From the NCBI GenBank assembly GCA_949825045.1, contig OX463812.1, positions 4,634,661-4,698,660 of the forward strand: a DNA stretch of 64,000 nucleotides, given 5' to 3'. This stretch comes from Argyresthia goedartella. Lineage: Eukaryota; Arthropoda; Insecta; Lepidoptera; Argyresthiidae. Under the pieces are notes generated by a model. It saw nothing but the letters and a program-made list of their open reading frames with translations, was not told the DNA's origin and made no database searches. Position numbers and translations under genes: made by a program. Position 1 is the stretch's first letter, and every line of letters starts with the position of its first letter. Of this stretch, positions 32,545-45,022 are shown piece by piece.

Positions 32545-34615
32545 ATAAAACAATGAGCCGAGCGCGTGGGTTGGTTCCAGGAACAGAGGTCAGGTCAGTT
32601 TTTTTTTGGCGCATTCCTGCGAAATGTGTAGGGATCAGAGCCGATTTGGCTGCGCGCTGAATAAATTATGAATAACTAAAAAATGGAAGGTTATTATGGG
32701 ACTATACGGAGAAAGCTATTATGTTGACTGCAAATATACAATTGCGTTTGTTTGGTACGTTGTGGCGAGTTTGACATCACGGGTTTGAATATCATTCTAG
32801 TGATCTTTGTCCTAGACGCTAGCGGTTGGGAAGGCTTAAATTAATCAAAACCGCTTTTTATAGCCAGCGATCAACAAATTCTGTGTTTCGGCAATACCAA
32901 ATGATTTGAGTGATAGCCAATGGTTGATTAGAAACTATGCGTACACACAATTTGTAGAACGGCGGATCTGCATGGCATGTTTGATTGAAATAAGACCCTG
33001 TGTAGTTAGAGATAAGAAGCTTTCGCTTGGGCAGCGCGTGTTTCGCAAAGGACGCCATTTTTTTTTCAGACATGTGGGGTCTATAAATACGAGAGCGTGG
33101 GAGGGGGATGCATTCAGTCTCTGCGTCAAGCTGCTGTGACACTGGTCTTTCAGTAATTCTAAACAGTTTCGGTCTGCCGTTTTACGCGTCTGAACTGGAC
33201 GAGTTGTGATTGCATGTTACAGTGGATTTTCGTGAGTGTCTGAAGCGCCGAGATATACCTCGGTTCCTATCCTTTAAACCAACCTACCCCAAAATCCAAA
33301 ACTATCCTTGGGTCGTTAGATAAGAACTTGTAGGTAATTGATCTGAGTCTGAGTCTGGGCTTGGAGCGACCCTAATTTCCTTTTTCCTTCAACATAAGGT
33401 TCCTGGATTGGCTCTTAGGATATTCGTGGGCTAATACTCTCCTCATTCCTTTCGAGTAGCGAGTTTTGAAATTCCCACACACACAGTCATTAAACATACA
33501 AGCACATTCAAATCAAACTCAACCATTTTCGAGTGGTGTCGATAATGGACGTGGTATAACACTAGGATTTTAGACTAGGCTAGACAGGAGTTTAGTTGCG
33601 GCTAAACCTAGGTTGGCAGGGCATAGGGAGACTGTTTGATCGATGAGGTTCCGCGGATGGAAATAACAAATTCAGAACAAAGTTAAACCGGTGTCAACAC
33701 AGATAACCTATCCTGTTGATATTTTGACATTTGAGTGTTCTCGGGGACGCGCGAAGAGATCAAATTACAGTCTAAAGTTCATTGTTTAGGACCGGGTAGA
33801 TTGTTTTGCTTTGCCTTGGATCGGTTTGGATTCAAGTTGCATCTTTAAATTAATTGTAAATTTTGCTGGAGGTCTAATGTGTAGGCTGAGTCGAATATTT
33901 ATAATTGGGCTCGGTCGAGGAAGTGCTGTGGTCAGCGAGAAATATAGATCGGTATTTACCGGAGTATATACCTCCCTGTGGTGTGGGTTAGATCTCCAAA
34001 AGCGCTAATGACAACGTGTCGATAACATCCAGCTCAAATTGCGCAGAGTTGAAGGTTTCAAAACGTTACGGACCTTTTGAGGTAACCGCTAGTTCAAACC
34101 CATTTCGGAAAATCAAATCGCAATTGTGTAAACCCGGTCTATTCGGATCGTTATTGCCGTGAACAAATTATATAATTGGAACCACCACAAGCCGTTACTA
34201 GCGAGCATATGAAATATCATTGAGTACTCACGTCGTAAAACTACGACGGATATCTATACGATATCCCAAACAAATATTATAAATCGTGGTCGACCACTAA
34301 AAGAAGTTCCAAGCGCCCATATATACAAAAAAAAAATGGTACCATCACACAAAATACAACAACGATCGATCTGGCGCATTACACCGCTAACTGATGCAAA
34401 ATACCGTCTTGAGGGCATATATGCTTTCTCTGTCTAATTTGAAACTCTAACTTCCTGAACCAATCTTCCGTTTGACTATTGTACGCCTAACGAACTTCTC
34501 AACGAACAAGAAATTCAGACTTATCATTCTTAACTTACAAATTTTACAGCTGAATCGGGACATCTCTTTTTGGGGTAGATAGAATAGACGATCATTGTTA
34601 CTGATAGCGGTGGCT
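32545..34615. other. unassigned 2-kb block, possibly LTR-like
   Basis: No readable protein. The first part contains a TATA box and arthropod initiator (separate entry), which may mark an LTR or an antisense promoter. No TG...CA-bounded duplicate was found in the window to prove an LTR. Confidence 0.35.
33082..33118 (+). promoter_or_regulatory. core promoter-like TATA plus initiator
   Basis: TATAAATA (33082-33089) lies 34 bp upstream of the A in TTCAGT (33116), the arthropod initiator consensus. A GGTCT near +29 loosely resembles a downstream element. The flanks are moderately GC-rich. It could be a TE/LTR promoter. Functional status is unknown. Confidence 0.35.
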
Positions 34616-34619
34616 CGAC

Positions 34620-35275
34620 CTTAGCCTTTAATGCCGTTACAGTGGCATTTGGCGTACTCGAAAGGTTTGGCGAAAAAACTAGAGTCTTACGAGGACAGAC
34701 TTGACCATTATAAAATTAACTCCTTATCAAAACGTTTTGAATTCATATATTTTGCATTTTTATATAAAATTCTAAATAATAAGATAAATTGCCCCTCCCT
34801 ATTATCAAAATTTAGGTTTAAAGCTCCCAGCAGGTACCCTCGACATCCGATTGTCCCACTACACACGCCTCTACGTCGAACGGTTCTTGCTGCCAACTCC
34901 GCTATTCCAGGTATCTGCAATCTGTTAAACAAATACAGCGATACCTTCGATGTTCACAACGACTCAATGACCCAACTAAAATGCCTAATACTAACATGAC
35001 TCTAATAAAAAATATGTACTTATATCATGTTTAAAATAGTCAAAGCTCATTTAATTTAAGTCTGTACTTTAATTTACTCTTAATTATAATTTGTGTTTTA
35101 TTATTACTTGGGGTCGGATAAGGACCCAGTGTTTCACTTCATAGCGCACGTGGTGTTTACTTGTAATTGATTTATGTACTCAGCAACCCTGTATACTAGA
35201 TTAATCAAATGTTATGTAACTAGTGCATAAATTGTTAGTAGACCTAATTAAAATAAATAAATTAATTAAAAAATA
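34620..35275 (+). mobile_element. LINE 3' end (distinct family)
   Basis: One open frame (34631-34999) encodes a LINE C-terminus (LESYEDRLDHYKINSLSKRF, IYFAFLYKILNNKINCPSLL, FRFKAPSRYPRHPI, NSAIPGICNLLNKYSD). It is followed by a 3' UTR ending in AAATAAATAAATTAATTAAA. 5'-truncated; no active-site motif remains. Confidence 0.82.
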
Positions 35276-35620
35276 AATCTAATTGACAGAGCATAGTTTG
35301 TTGCCGGGACTCTTAGTAGTAAAATTCTTCTATTGAGCAGAGCAAACACCATTACTGAGAAATTCCTACCTACCATGACTGAGGAAACAAATGAGAGAGA
35401 CTTAAGGCAGGATTATTTAATTTAATTCAAATGCAAAATCTAAATACATAATCAAATACAAATAAACACATACAAGACGTAAAGAAATAATGTGTGAAAT
35501 TATCCCAGAGAAATAGCAAATGACATTTAAACAATAAAAGAAGATCGCGAAAAATAATAATAAAATAAAGAGGTTTAATTTAGTTCAATCCAATTAATTT
35601 CAATTTCGTAGGCTGTTCAG
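35276..35620. other. unassigned, AT-rich
   Basis: No recognisable gene or repeat end. Confidence 0.5.
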
Positions 35621-36458
35621 TGCATAGGAGATGCAATAGGCGGTGAGAAGCTATCTCGACGACTGTTTTCCCAATTGCTGGATTGGCAGAGACCAGCCTA
35701 TTCCTTGGCCTGCTCGTTCACCAGACCTGACCCCATTTTTTGTGTGGGGCAGAGCCAAATAAATGGTCTATTCAAACGAGTCATCAACACAAAAGAAGAG
35801 TTAATATCAAAATAAGAATGGCTTTCGACACCATGAAAGATGAAATGATTCTCAAAATATCGACCACAGAAGTCCGAAGACGGGTTTGTGTCTGTGAGAG
35901 GAACCAAGGATCTCATTTCGGACATGATTAGCATGAATTTAATTAATTAAAAAGACTTTGTAAAACGTCTATTTTTCTCCCTCAAACTGGTTAGTAGGTC
36001 ATAACTTCAAGAATGTGTGAGGTATCTACGTCAATAATATTTTAAAAGAAAGATCATTAACTAAGAATGTTTATATAGAGATTTGCACATAAAAAGCTTT
36101 CACTTGTTTTTGTTAAATTAGGTCCGAAAAACTTATTTTATTGATGATCGAAATTTGCCGTGCTCTTCAATGGTCTGTAAAAACCAAGTCTGACATAGCA
36201 GATGCACAAATTAAGATTTATTAGAATATTTATTGAGTATTTTATTGGAATAAATTGTAAAATACTCCAATTATTGTTTAGTTTCGCAAAGATAATCACT
36301 TAACTGTGAAAATCTGGAAATTTTCTTCAAAAACACTAAATCATCAATAAAAATTTAACGGTAAGACTTCGCCATATGTATGTTTGGCTCAAATGGTTTT
36401 AAATGGTATGTACTAACTCGGTTTAAGTTTTTGCAATGATCTACCGGACACCCTGTGT
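35621..36458 (+). mobile_element. rosa-like (DD41D) mariner, 3' fragment copy 1
   Basis: Starts inside the transposase gene. It shares long stretches with 60750-61548, including TGTTTTCCCA-TTGCTGGAT, ATTCCTTGGCCTGCTCGTTC and the last codons (KIRMAFDTMKDEM, NQGSHF). The right end finishes GATCTACCGGACACCCTGTG, the presumed terminal repeat. The catalytic region is broken by frameshifts. The left half is absent. Confidence 0.82.
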
Positions 36459-36459
36459 A

Positions 36460-37329
36460 TTAAAATCTGATTTTGTGATGACAATTCAATATTTTGATCG
36501 CTGATGATGGTTCAAATTACAAAACCTCTTATGCAGTGCATCGGCATTATTCAGATGTCTGGGTCCCTGACTTAAATACTATAATCAGATCGCCTGTCGC
36601 GTCATTCTGGGAACAGGGCTGCGTGAATCGAGCAATGTCATTTTAGCCACTGTTAAAGGAAGTACCAGCGCGCCTTTTTCCAATATTGGAGCACTCAGCA
36701 ACATTCTGGGAACACGAATCCGTAAAATTCAAAATCTGTAGAGTTGGGAATCTGAGAAACTGGCAAAACGTAAAACTGGGATTAGGATCTGTTGAATTGG
36801 AGATCAGTAATGGAAATCTGTAGAATTGGGTGTAAATAAATTATAAAACTATAACTATATTTATCAGTATGCAGACACTCTACAAAATCTAGTTATAATT
36901 TTCAATTTGAACGATTTAAAACAAATATCTTGGTGCATGCTACTCTATCTACGGTCTCGAGAGTTATCAAGTGGCAAAGTAAACATTACTCAGTTCACTT
37001 CCTCGTGAGCGAACCCAATCTCAACTTATTGCTATCGCGCTGTCACATACCCTATAGTCAAACTATGAGATTGCGATTGTGTCTCTATGTCGCGTTGTAT
37101 ATGAAAATATGGAGTCCAATAGTGGAGCTGGGTGTATGCGATGTGATTCGGCAGTCCTTGCTACATCTAGTTGTAACTGTAAAAATATAAATATAATTAA
37201 ATTATATACTAGGATTTTGTATTTCAATTATTTCTATAGTGAATGTTAACTGGTATGTACGAAAAGGGTGCCAAATGGGACCCTATTACTAAGCCTCTAC
37301 TGTCCGTTCGTCTGTCCGTCCGTCCCTCG
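36460..37329. other. unassigned sequence with short irregular repeats
   Basis: Holds loosely repeated phrases (AATCTGTAGAGTTGGG and AATCTGTAGAATTGGG near 36730-36830; CATTCTGGGAACA twice near 36600 and 36700). At 37253-37329 lies a head fragment of the dispersed repeat described at 16395 (GGGTGCCAAATGGGACCCTA). No gene. Confidence 0.5.
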
Positions 37330-38470
37330 CAGTGTCCCTTACCGGTCTGTTTCTGGATCTTAATAGGATCCTGAATCCTTCAGATAGGAAGCGTTCCAAC
37401 TCAGATTCTAGTTTCTTATATAAAACCATACACAATGTTATCGATTCATTTCATCTTTTGGAGTTAATCATTTTCAGAGCAAAATGCATTTCCTCACGTT
37501 CAAATGCTACATCCCTACAGTCGATTTCGATAGCATTTCACAATAATGTAAACAAGCCAATTTACACACGATTACGCCATAACTACTTACATATGAATAT
37601 CAATCCTGAATACATTCACATACCAAGGAATCATTTATTGTTAATCATCATTTCGACACCAAGTAACTCCCTTAAGATAGTTATTTTATTGCAAAATTAT
37701 CGGTCGACGAATATTTGAATAGTTTGTAAAAAGTCATATATAATTATATAATTTTTTTACTCATCAAAGCGCATAAAAGTCTTATTGTTTTTGGAAAGTT
37801 AGTGTGGTTCATTATTTTGAATCGATCCGATTCGATCGATCAATCGGTTTGATTGATTTAACAATTTATTTAAGTTTTTTAGTTATGACGCTAGAGTTCG
37901 TCTAAGCTGAAATTACGCGCCCCACTCCTTGGCTTGGTACTACTGATAGAAAAAAAGCGATCGAAACTCGACAGCGAACTATATCTCTTTGATCAATGCC
38001 TTTGACATCAGTGTAGGTACAACACTCAAATGTCACTCAAACATAGACAACTGTCAACTGACATTTTTGTTTACATTATTGTGAAATGCTATCGAAATCG
38101 ACTTTAAGTGCAACACGAGATATGCTCATAACTTTTTCATACGGCGTTCTTGTAACTTTTATAATAGCTATTTATCCGAAGTCGATATTTTCTCGGACTC
38201 TATTAATCAATTTAAAAATAAGATTAGAAAATTGTTATTAGATAATAGTTGTAGAAGTCAAAATTATTCTTCACTTGTAATTTTAAATTCTAAAATTCTC
38301 TCTCCCAAATTTTGTATTTTCTTTTCCATACTTTGTATTAAGTAGTGCCACTTAAGATCTTTATAAAATTGTATTAACAAGATGTGAAGCTTTAGATCTA
38401 TTAGTTTTTAAATTTTCTAAGTTTAATATTTGTGTACGACTGTATGTTTCCTTAATAAACGAAAAATAAT
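37330..38470 (+). mobile_element. highly decayed LINE 3' region
   Basis: The first part reads DRKRSNSDSSFLYKTIHNVI and DSFHLLELIIFRA, resembling LINE RT C-termini. The last part reads IFSDSINQFKNKIRKLL, then a 3' UTR ending TTCCTTAATAAACGAAAAAT near 38465. The middle (37730-38160) is unrelated-looking and may be another insertion. Low identity makes the assignment tentative. Confidence 0.5.
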
Positions 38471-38559
38471 AATAAGAAGAGAGCTGAATATTTCACAGAA
38501 TGTGTATGTCTGTTGCCGCTACAGCAACAAATAATGAACTACATGCCATCTTCGGACTA

Positions 38560-40236
38560 CAGCCATAACCAAGAACGTTCTGATAACATGCTCAGATACA
38601 AGTTTAAGTATTGGGTGAGTAAAAATAAATCATATTTATGTATGACCGAAATTGAGCGAAAGTGAATCCCTTACTGAGATGTTGACGGAATATCAGCATT
38701 GTTTTGCAAGCAGTACTAATGAGTTTGGTTGTTCTAATTTATTACAAATGAATATATCCCTGACTACCACCCAGCCCTTTCATCATCGCACTTATCGCTT
38801 ATCAAATAGCGAACAAGCAGACATCTAAAGTTGCTGAATTGTTACATGCGGGTATAATAAAATAATCTGAGTCGAACTATGCATCCCCGTTATACTAGTT
38901 AAGAAAAAGACAGGCGGAAGTAGACTATCGCTCACTGAATATGAAAAAATGCTCGTTCCTCCAGGAAAAGATCACGGACATGAAATTTCTATTGATGGTA
39001 TACAGTCGGGCAAAGCAAAATTGGCAACGGTTTCTATGTTTCTTGAACCTAATAATGTCCTTGAAGTGAGACAGTTTCTCGGATTGTGGAGCTATTTTCG
39101 AAAATTTTGCTGTGATAGCTAGACCACTCACAGAACTGACAAAGAAAAATGTTGTTGTTTTGGAAAGATACCCAAAAATGCTGGTTTTGAAAACTTAAAG
39201 AAAGAGTTATGGAAAATCCCACTGTTGGCCTTATACGATCCTACTGTGGCCACTGAGATTCACACGAATTCATGCAAACTAGAAATTGCAGGAATTTTAC
39301 ATCAAACACAAAGTGACGGCACTTTAAAGCCTGTTATGTACTTCAGTCGAGTCACGAATCGGGAGGAAAGTATAAATCATAGCTATGAGCTCGAGACGCT
39401 TGCTGTTATTGAATTTATAGGCCGATTTCAGGTTTATATTGCACGTATATATGTGCAGATAGTCACCTTAACCAAACGTGATATGATACCCCAATAGGTG
39501 GTGGTTGCCGATACAGGATTTCCATATCAGAGTAGAATATTAGCCAGGCGACCGGATAAAACACGTTGATGCTTTAAGCAGTAACCCCGTCGACGTCGCT
39601 AATATTCACAGATTAGAGGCAGTAGACGCAAAAACAGTTTAGGCATACGCTGAACGCCATAGCAGGCATGATGCATGAGGACAAACGGACAGGCAGAACG
39701 GACTAACCGTAACATACTTGATGCCATGCGTGGCACAGATTCGAGTGATACAGCTAATAACTGGGACAATATCTTACCGGATGTGATATGGGGTATTAAT
39801 AATAACCTCAATAAAACAAAAGCCTTCATACATACGATTTGATGTTTGGTCATGCTGTTCGATGCGTATGCGATGTGCGATGCTATTGCCAGATGTGTCG
39901 AAGAGTCGGTACATGAAAAATGTGCCAAAGCAAGCGCGAGAATTGATAAATCCAAAGGGAGAATGAAGCGAATTTTTGATAACCTGTCTACAGTGGGCGC
40001 CATTTTGGATTTCTTCACCCACACTGTGTAATCCAATTTAGGATGATTCACTGACGTGTGACAATAGTGACGCAAACATACTAAGATATATTAGAAAGGA
40101 GATTAAAATCTATGAAAACAAGCCCCCACGAGTACTGCTAGTAATGTTAACACGAAATTAAACGATTTGTATTCTGGTCCATATGTTATTAAAGTTGTAG
40201 GTAAAGGCAGGTTGCAGATCAGAAGTATCAAGGGAA
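38560..40236 (+). mobile_element. Ty3/gypsy retrotransposon remnant (RT to integrase)
   Basis: Readable blocks in order: the pre-RT segment (LLEMLTEYQHCF, KVAELLHAGII), the RT entry box (NYASPVILVKKKTGG), the RNase H region (39225-39497: HSYELETLAVIEFI, VMYFSRVTNREESI) and the C-terminal integrase region (NILDAMRGTDSSDT, DVIWGINN, KLNDLYSGPYVIK). Large parts of RT are deleted, there are many stops, and no LTR or envelope region is seen. It is cut at 40236 by a LINE. Confidence 0.82.
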
Positions 40237-41642
40237 TCCGTGGGAATAAAAATTGGCGTTCCACAAGGTTCCATATTAGGCCCTTACTTGTTCCTGATAT
40301 ATATTAACGATCTGCCTTTCTTGGTGGAAAAATTAACTGACATAGTGTTGTTTGCTGATGATACTTCAATGGTCTTCAAAATTGAAGGACAAAAAGGAAA
40401 TTTTGATGATGTTAATGGTGTATTGTCTTTAACCTTGAATTAGTTCACAGTTAATAATTTATTGTTAAACGCTGGTAAAACCAAGTGTATCAAATTCTCA
40501 CTTCCAAATGTCAGGCAAGTTGAGACCAGTTTAGTGTTAGACAACAGCACGTTAGAATTAGTAAAAAAAAACGAAGTTTCTTGGAATAACTATTGATAGC
40601 AAATTGCAGTGGGGACCCCACATAGATAAATTGACTGGTGGGAGAAGGAAAAGTAAAGGAATCCAGTACCTTACTTGCGCCGGTCGTCGTCCCAGGAGAG
40701 AGTTTATGATTTTCACATTAATCCAAATAGGTTTTCACAAACACTACACTGCACCGGTGCTAGGTTAATAACACGATCACTAGGTAGCGTAATTAGCGTT
40801 TGTAGGAATTTTCTTGTGGGGAGCGTAGTGGTTTGCTCCTCATGCGCGCGTGTCTCGATCTGAACTGGTTCGGTCAGGAAAGGAACGAACGAAAGGATGC
40901 GAAAGGAAGAGTGAGTGTTTGAATGAGTGATGAATGCGCAGTGAGTGTAGCAATACTTAAATAATAGATAAATTGGTAATATTTTATATTTTGGCGTAGA
41001 CAGCTGGTAAATTAAGTTCTGCGGCTTACGCTGTTAGGAACATCAGACAAAGCACGGATGTGGTTACATCTAGGCTAGTATATTTCAGTTACTTTCATAG
41101 TGTGATGTCCTATGATATCTTGTTGTGGGGGAAAGCAGCGGATATTCACACTATTTGAACAATATATTTTACAGAAAAGAGCTATTCGAGCAATTTATAA
41201 TTTGAAGCGAACAGACTCCTTAAGAGAGCTTTATAAAGAAACTGACATACTAACAGTAGCTAGTCAATTTATTTTCGAAAATATAATGTATGTACGCAAG
41301 AACCTTACAACATTTTCCAAACTTAGCGATAGCTGTAATGTTAACCTAAGAAATAATCACAGACTTTGTGCGCCCCGATTTAGACTCGCGAAGGTTAGCA
41401 ATTATTTCAAGGGTTAGTGCATTCTCTACTATAATAAAATACTTCTGGAGATTTTGAAATTGCTATTTGAGCAATTTAAAAAGCATGTTAAAGCGACTTT
41501 GTCGAAAAAGGTATGTTACAAGATTACTTGAATAACAGGACTGTATGGGGTTAATCTGGCTCAACACAGACCTTGCTGTTAATAATTTTGTGATTATTTA
41601 TTCCTGCTAATTAATCATAACAAATATTTTTTCATATTTGTA
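40237..41642 (+). mobile_element. LINE family J1 copy inserted in gypsy
   Basis: Starts at [20 protein letters not shown] and continues with [14 protein letters not shown] (active-site FADD), KCIKFSLPNVRQVE, a 364-bp insertion, then VRKNLTTFSKLSDSCNV and a partial 3' UTR that stops at GTATTAG near 41642. There it meets the inverted J1 segment. Several frame breaks. 5'-truncated exactly inside the gypsy integrase end. Confidence 0.88.
40640..41003. mobile_element. 364-bp unknown insertion in LINE J1
   Basis: Compared with the J1 copies at 45.18 and 49.84 kb, extra sequence lies between AAATTGACTGGT and AGCTGGTAAATTAAG, with CTGGT on both sides (40635-40639, 41004-41008), a likely 5-bp target duplication. 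The inserted DNA is more GC-rich in its middle and has no protein or obvious terminal repeats. Family unknown. Confidence 0.6.
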
Positions 41643-41824
41643 TTAGTCAGCAAATAATACCATTGGGTGATGTATGGCTTTGGGGAAATCATTAACGTAC
41701 ATAGTCAGGTCATAAGTTCTGTCACATGTGCAATATGAAATAATTAAGACATGTTTATTATTAATGTAAACATTTATATAGCAAAATGAACTTAATAAAA
41801 CATAGATTCTTATGGTAATAAAGT

Positions 41825-43549
41825 TTATTCATAATGACCCCCGCGATTTTGAATACAGGCCTTTATTCTGCGCGGCCAGTCGTCTATCGCAGCACGAACG
41901 AGGTCCATGTCAATATCGGCGGCTGCCTTAATCAAGGATGCCTTGAGTGACTCCAAATCAGGATGAGGCTTTGAGCAGGCCTTTTCCTCCAAGTGTTGCC
42001 ATACCTCGTAATCTAATGGACTCAAATCTGGACTGGAGGAGGGCCAGTCTTCGTGCCGGATGAAGACGATTTCACGCGCCGCCAGCCAGTCTTGTGTTGT
42101 TTTCGCTCTATGAGCTGGTGCAGAATCTTGTTGGAATACCCAGTGCCTGATATCCCGTCAATTGCCCCTGGTAACTTTAGTTACCAGATTTTTTTTTCCG
42201 TAGATTGCCCCTGGTAACTCTAGTTACCAAAAGTTTTGAGTGACGTCTAAGTGACAAGATCGTCTTGTTTCTTTTACACTAATCACTTTATCTATATGAA
42301 CCGTTTTCTATTTCGTTCTACTTGAACTAATCTTTAGTTTTTTCATATGACATCACTATATTGAACGAATGGAATCACTGAAAAAAAAAACAAATCGCAG
42401 TCGTGTGAATTCGTTCTACGGGCGGTTTCGCGGAGCAATTAAATTGTGTTTTGTGGTAAGTATTTGTTTTTTTTTTATCGTGTGCTAATGTAATACAGAA
42501 GTCTTTTAAATATAGAAAAAAAGTAGGTTGTCGCTTTACTTTTTTAATTAAAAAACAATATATGGACCCATATCCACTTAAAGCTCAAAGTCTGTGTTTA
42601 CTTCTACGTATGACTGCACAAAGAGTCGTAACAAAAATCAACGCCTGTCCAATAACATTGTTAGTTTACGATCTCTTAAAAAAAAAAACATGAAGCCGAA
42701 GTCTCGAGAAACCAAGTCATAAAAAATGTTTATGTAAGACGATCCGACGCCCACTTATCGACCGAGTAGGTAGGTGTCAAGTGACGGGCAGATGACAGAT
42801 GTTTACGCGGCAAGCGGTAGGTCACTTGAGGGGTCATTAAAAATGGTATGAGAAACAGGTTCCACAAGGTTCTTGAGGACTGTATTTTGATACACAACTG
42901 CATTCGTTTATACGACTTTCTCACAAAAATGTACCTCAGTTAAGCCCCAATAAGAGACTCCCAACCAAACCATGAGCGAGGATGGAAAAGGACCTCGTTG
43001 GACACGCGGTATGCGGTTGCTCGCTTCTTCACTGCTGTGTGCGTACACCTTATCATTTTGTATGTTGTAGCTCTCTTCCACGGTGAAAATTTTTTCATCC
43101 GAAAAAAGAATTTCCCGATGCTTTTTTCCCGCGTACCACTTGAACAAAGCGCGGCATCTCTTTAGTCTCAGGTCCATTAATCGAGCGTCCAAACGATGTC
43201 CTGTTTTTCTTCGATATGCCCTTAGCCCTAAGTCTTCATTTAACACCCATTTTACCGTGGTCCTGCTTAACCCCATCTGAAGGGCCAACAGTTTCTGCTT
43301 ACGTATGGGATTTCTTTGAATTTGCGCCTTAAGAGCTTTTATCACTGCTGGAGTCCTAACAGAGCGAGGGCGACCACTTCTTTACCTGTCATCTACACAA
43401 GAGTCTTCATTGTATCGTTTTATGGTACGATAAACGAATCTTTTGTTTATATTCAAATTTTTCAGTAGGTCGAAAATCTGAATTGGCGCGTAACCGCAAC
43501 GATGCAACGCAATAACTGCGACACGGTCTTCTTTAAGTGTCCACTCCAT
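41825..43549 (-). pseudogene. maT mariner transposase, broken
   Basis: Start MEWTLKEDRVAVIALHR at 43549; N-terminal paired-like helix-turn-helix region, SGRPRSVRTPAV linker, catalytic LFSDEKIF (first Asp), then after the insertion the C-terminal PLDYEVWQHLEEKA (third Asp) and LVRAAIDDWPRRIKAC. Lesions: TAA at 43382-43384, TAA at 42908-42910, a 686-bp insertion and a frame shift near 42030-42130. Non-functional. Confidence 0.9.
42150..42835. mobile_element. 686-bp unknown insertion in maT copy 1
   Basis: Absent from maT copy 2, where CAGTGCCTG is followed directly by TTATTAAACATGG. It opens with two near-copies of a 16-17 bp palindrome, TGGTAACTTTAGTTACCA and TGGTAACTCTAGTTACCA, each preceded by ATTGCCCC (about 42162 and 42212). 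It has no readable protein and no convincing terminal repeats. Unknown element class. Confidence 0.7.
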
Positions 43550-45022
43550 ATTTAAAAATGAGGAAAATTCTAAAAAGTACACATTTTTATTTTCATGAAA
43601 AATTCGAAATTCGAATTCAATAAACTTTTTTGTGGCCAGCGTTCTAAATTCAAAAGTTTTTATTGTGTAACAGAACTTATGACTTGACTGTGTATATATT
43701 AAACAACAGGGGACCTAGTACACTCCCTTGAGGTACACCGTAATGAATGTTTCTAATTTCAGAGCTGTATACAAGCTCTGTCTTTGTTATTGGACATATT
43801 CTGTTAACTTGTGTTAATTGCGTGCGTTCGCTCAGGTATGATTTAAGTAGGTTTTGTATATTACCTCGAATGCCATAACTGCTTAGTTTATTTAGCAAAG
43901 TGTTGTGATCCACATAGTCAAATGCCTTTGTAAGGTCCATGAATAATGATGTTCCAGGTGTACCTATATCAATATTTTTCATTATTTTGTGTAAAAAGTC
44001 ATATAACGCCATATTAATATTTTTGTTTCTTCTAAATTTCTTCTGTTCATTCGTCAATATTTTATTAAATTCTAGATAATGATAAAGTTTGTCATAAATA
44101 ACCTTTTCAAATATTTTTGAGAAATTAGATATAAGGGCTATCGGTCTATAGAAATTAATATTTTCCCTATCATCTTTTTTAAAGAGTGGCTTTACAACTG
44201 TCATTTTCAGACGTTTAGGATAAACCGTTTTCTATACTAATATTAACTATGTAGCTGATAGCAGTCGCATATAATAGCGACTGCTATCAGCTACACTTAC
44301 AGCCTTAATAACTTTAGTGGAGATTCCATCATTGCCGGTACTACTTGTGTTTTCAAGAGATAGAATGTATTTGTGGATGTCATATGGGTTTTTTGGAGTC
44401 ATGAACATAGATTTGCTTGAGTTAAATATCAAAGATGTAGTCAAATTATTAGTATTAATTGTATTATGTTTCGAAATTGTAGTTGAGGTATTATTATTAT
44501 TGGAATGCATGCCATTATGGGGCTTCACTTGATCTATAAATTTATTATTGAAAGCTTGTGCTTATATCCTTTGGGTCTGTTATATTTATTTTGGGCTTAT
44601 TAATTACTTTCCATACCGCTTTACATTTGTTTGTAGATGATTTAATTATGTAGTCATTTTGTGATTTCTGTGTAAGTTTCATTATATTTTTTAAGCGTTT
44701 GGAATACAGTTTAAATAAATCTCTTTTGACAGAATCGGGATGCTTTCTGTATTTCCAAAGTTCCCTTTTTCTTTTACAGCACCGTTTAATACCTTTGGAA
44801 ACCCAATTTGATTTATGAAACGTGTTTATCTTAAATCTTTTGATGGGAAAGCATAGATTGTGCAGTAGTGTGAAAATATCATGAAATGAGTTGAATGCTT
44901 CATCGGGATTGTTGGTGTCGTAAACGTCGCAAAATTTAAGCTGAGATAGATAATTATTGAATTTCGTGATATTTTCATCACTAACGTCTTGTCTCGCAAT
45001 AAAGTAATGAGGCATTGAAATT

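Larger units (their letters stand above)
41703..43691 (-). mobile_element. maT (DD37D) mariner, copy 1, disrupted
   Basis: Both ends are present: left AGTCAGGTCATAAGTTCTGT, right (reverse complement) AGTCAAGTCATAAGTTCTGT, next to TA-containing flanks inside LINE J1 code. The interior matches copy 2 (61909-63168) closely. It contains a 686-bp foreign insertion (42150-42835). Confidence 0.9.
41643..45012 (-). mobile_element. inverted 5' part of a LINE J1 copy (twin-priming-like), hosting a mariner
   Basis: The minus strand carries, from 45012 down, the endonuclease-RT linker (RQDVSDENITKFNNYLSQL, WKYRKHPDSVKRDLFKLYSK), the RT fingers and palm (NFYRPIALISNFSKIFEKVI, LFMDLTKAFDYVDHN, HYGVPQGSVLGPLLFNIY). 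Beyond the mariner (41703-43691) the same frame resumes with YVNDFPKAIHHPMVLFAD, ending at 41643. On the right it touches the sense-oriented 3' part of the family. This is the arrangement left by twin priming during LINE insertion. Confidence 0.88.

Noticed and set aside
32545..34615. LTR retrotransposon call
   Set aside because: A promoter-like block is present, but no second LTR, primer-binding site or gag/pol sequence could be shown.
42150..42835. piggyBac-type insertion (TTAA target)
   Set aside because: The empty site contains TTAA nearby, but the insert is not flanked by TTAA on both sides and the ends are not complementary.
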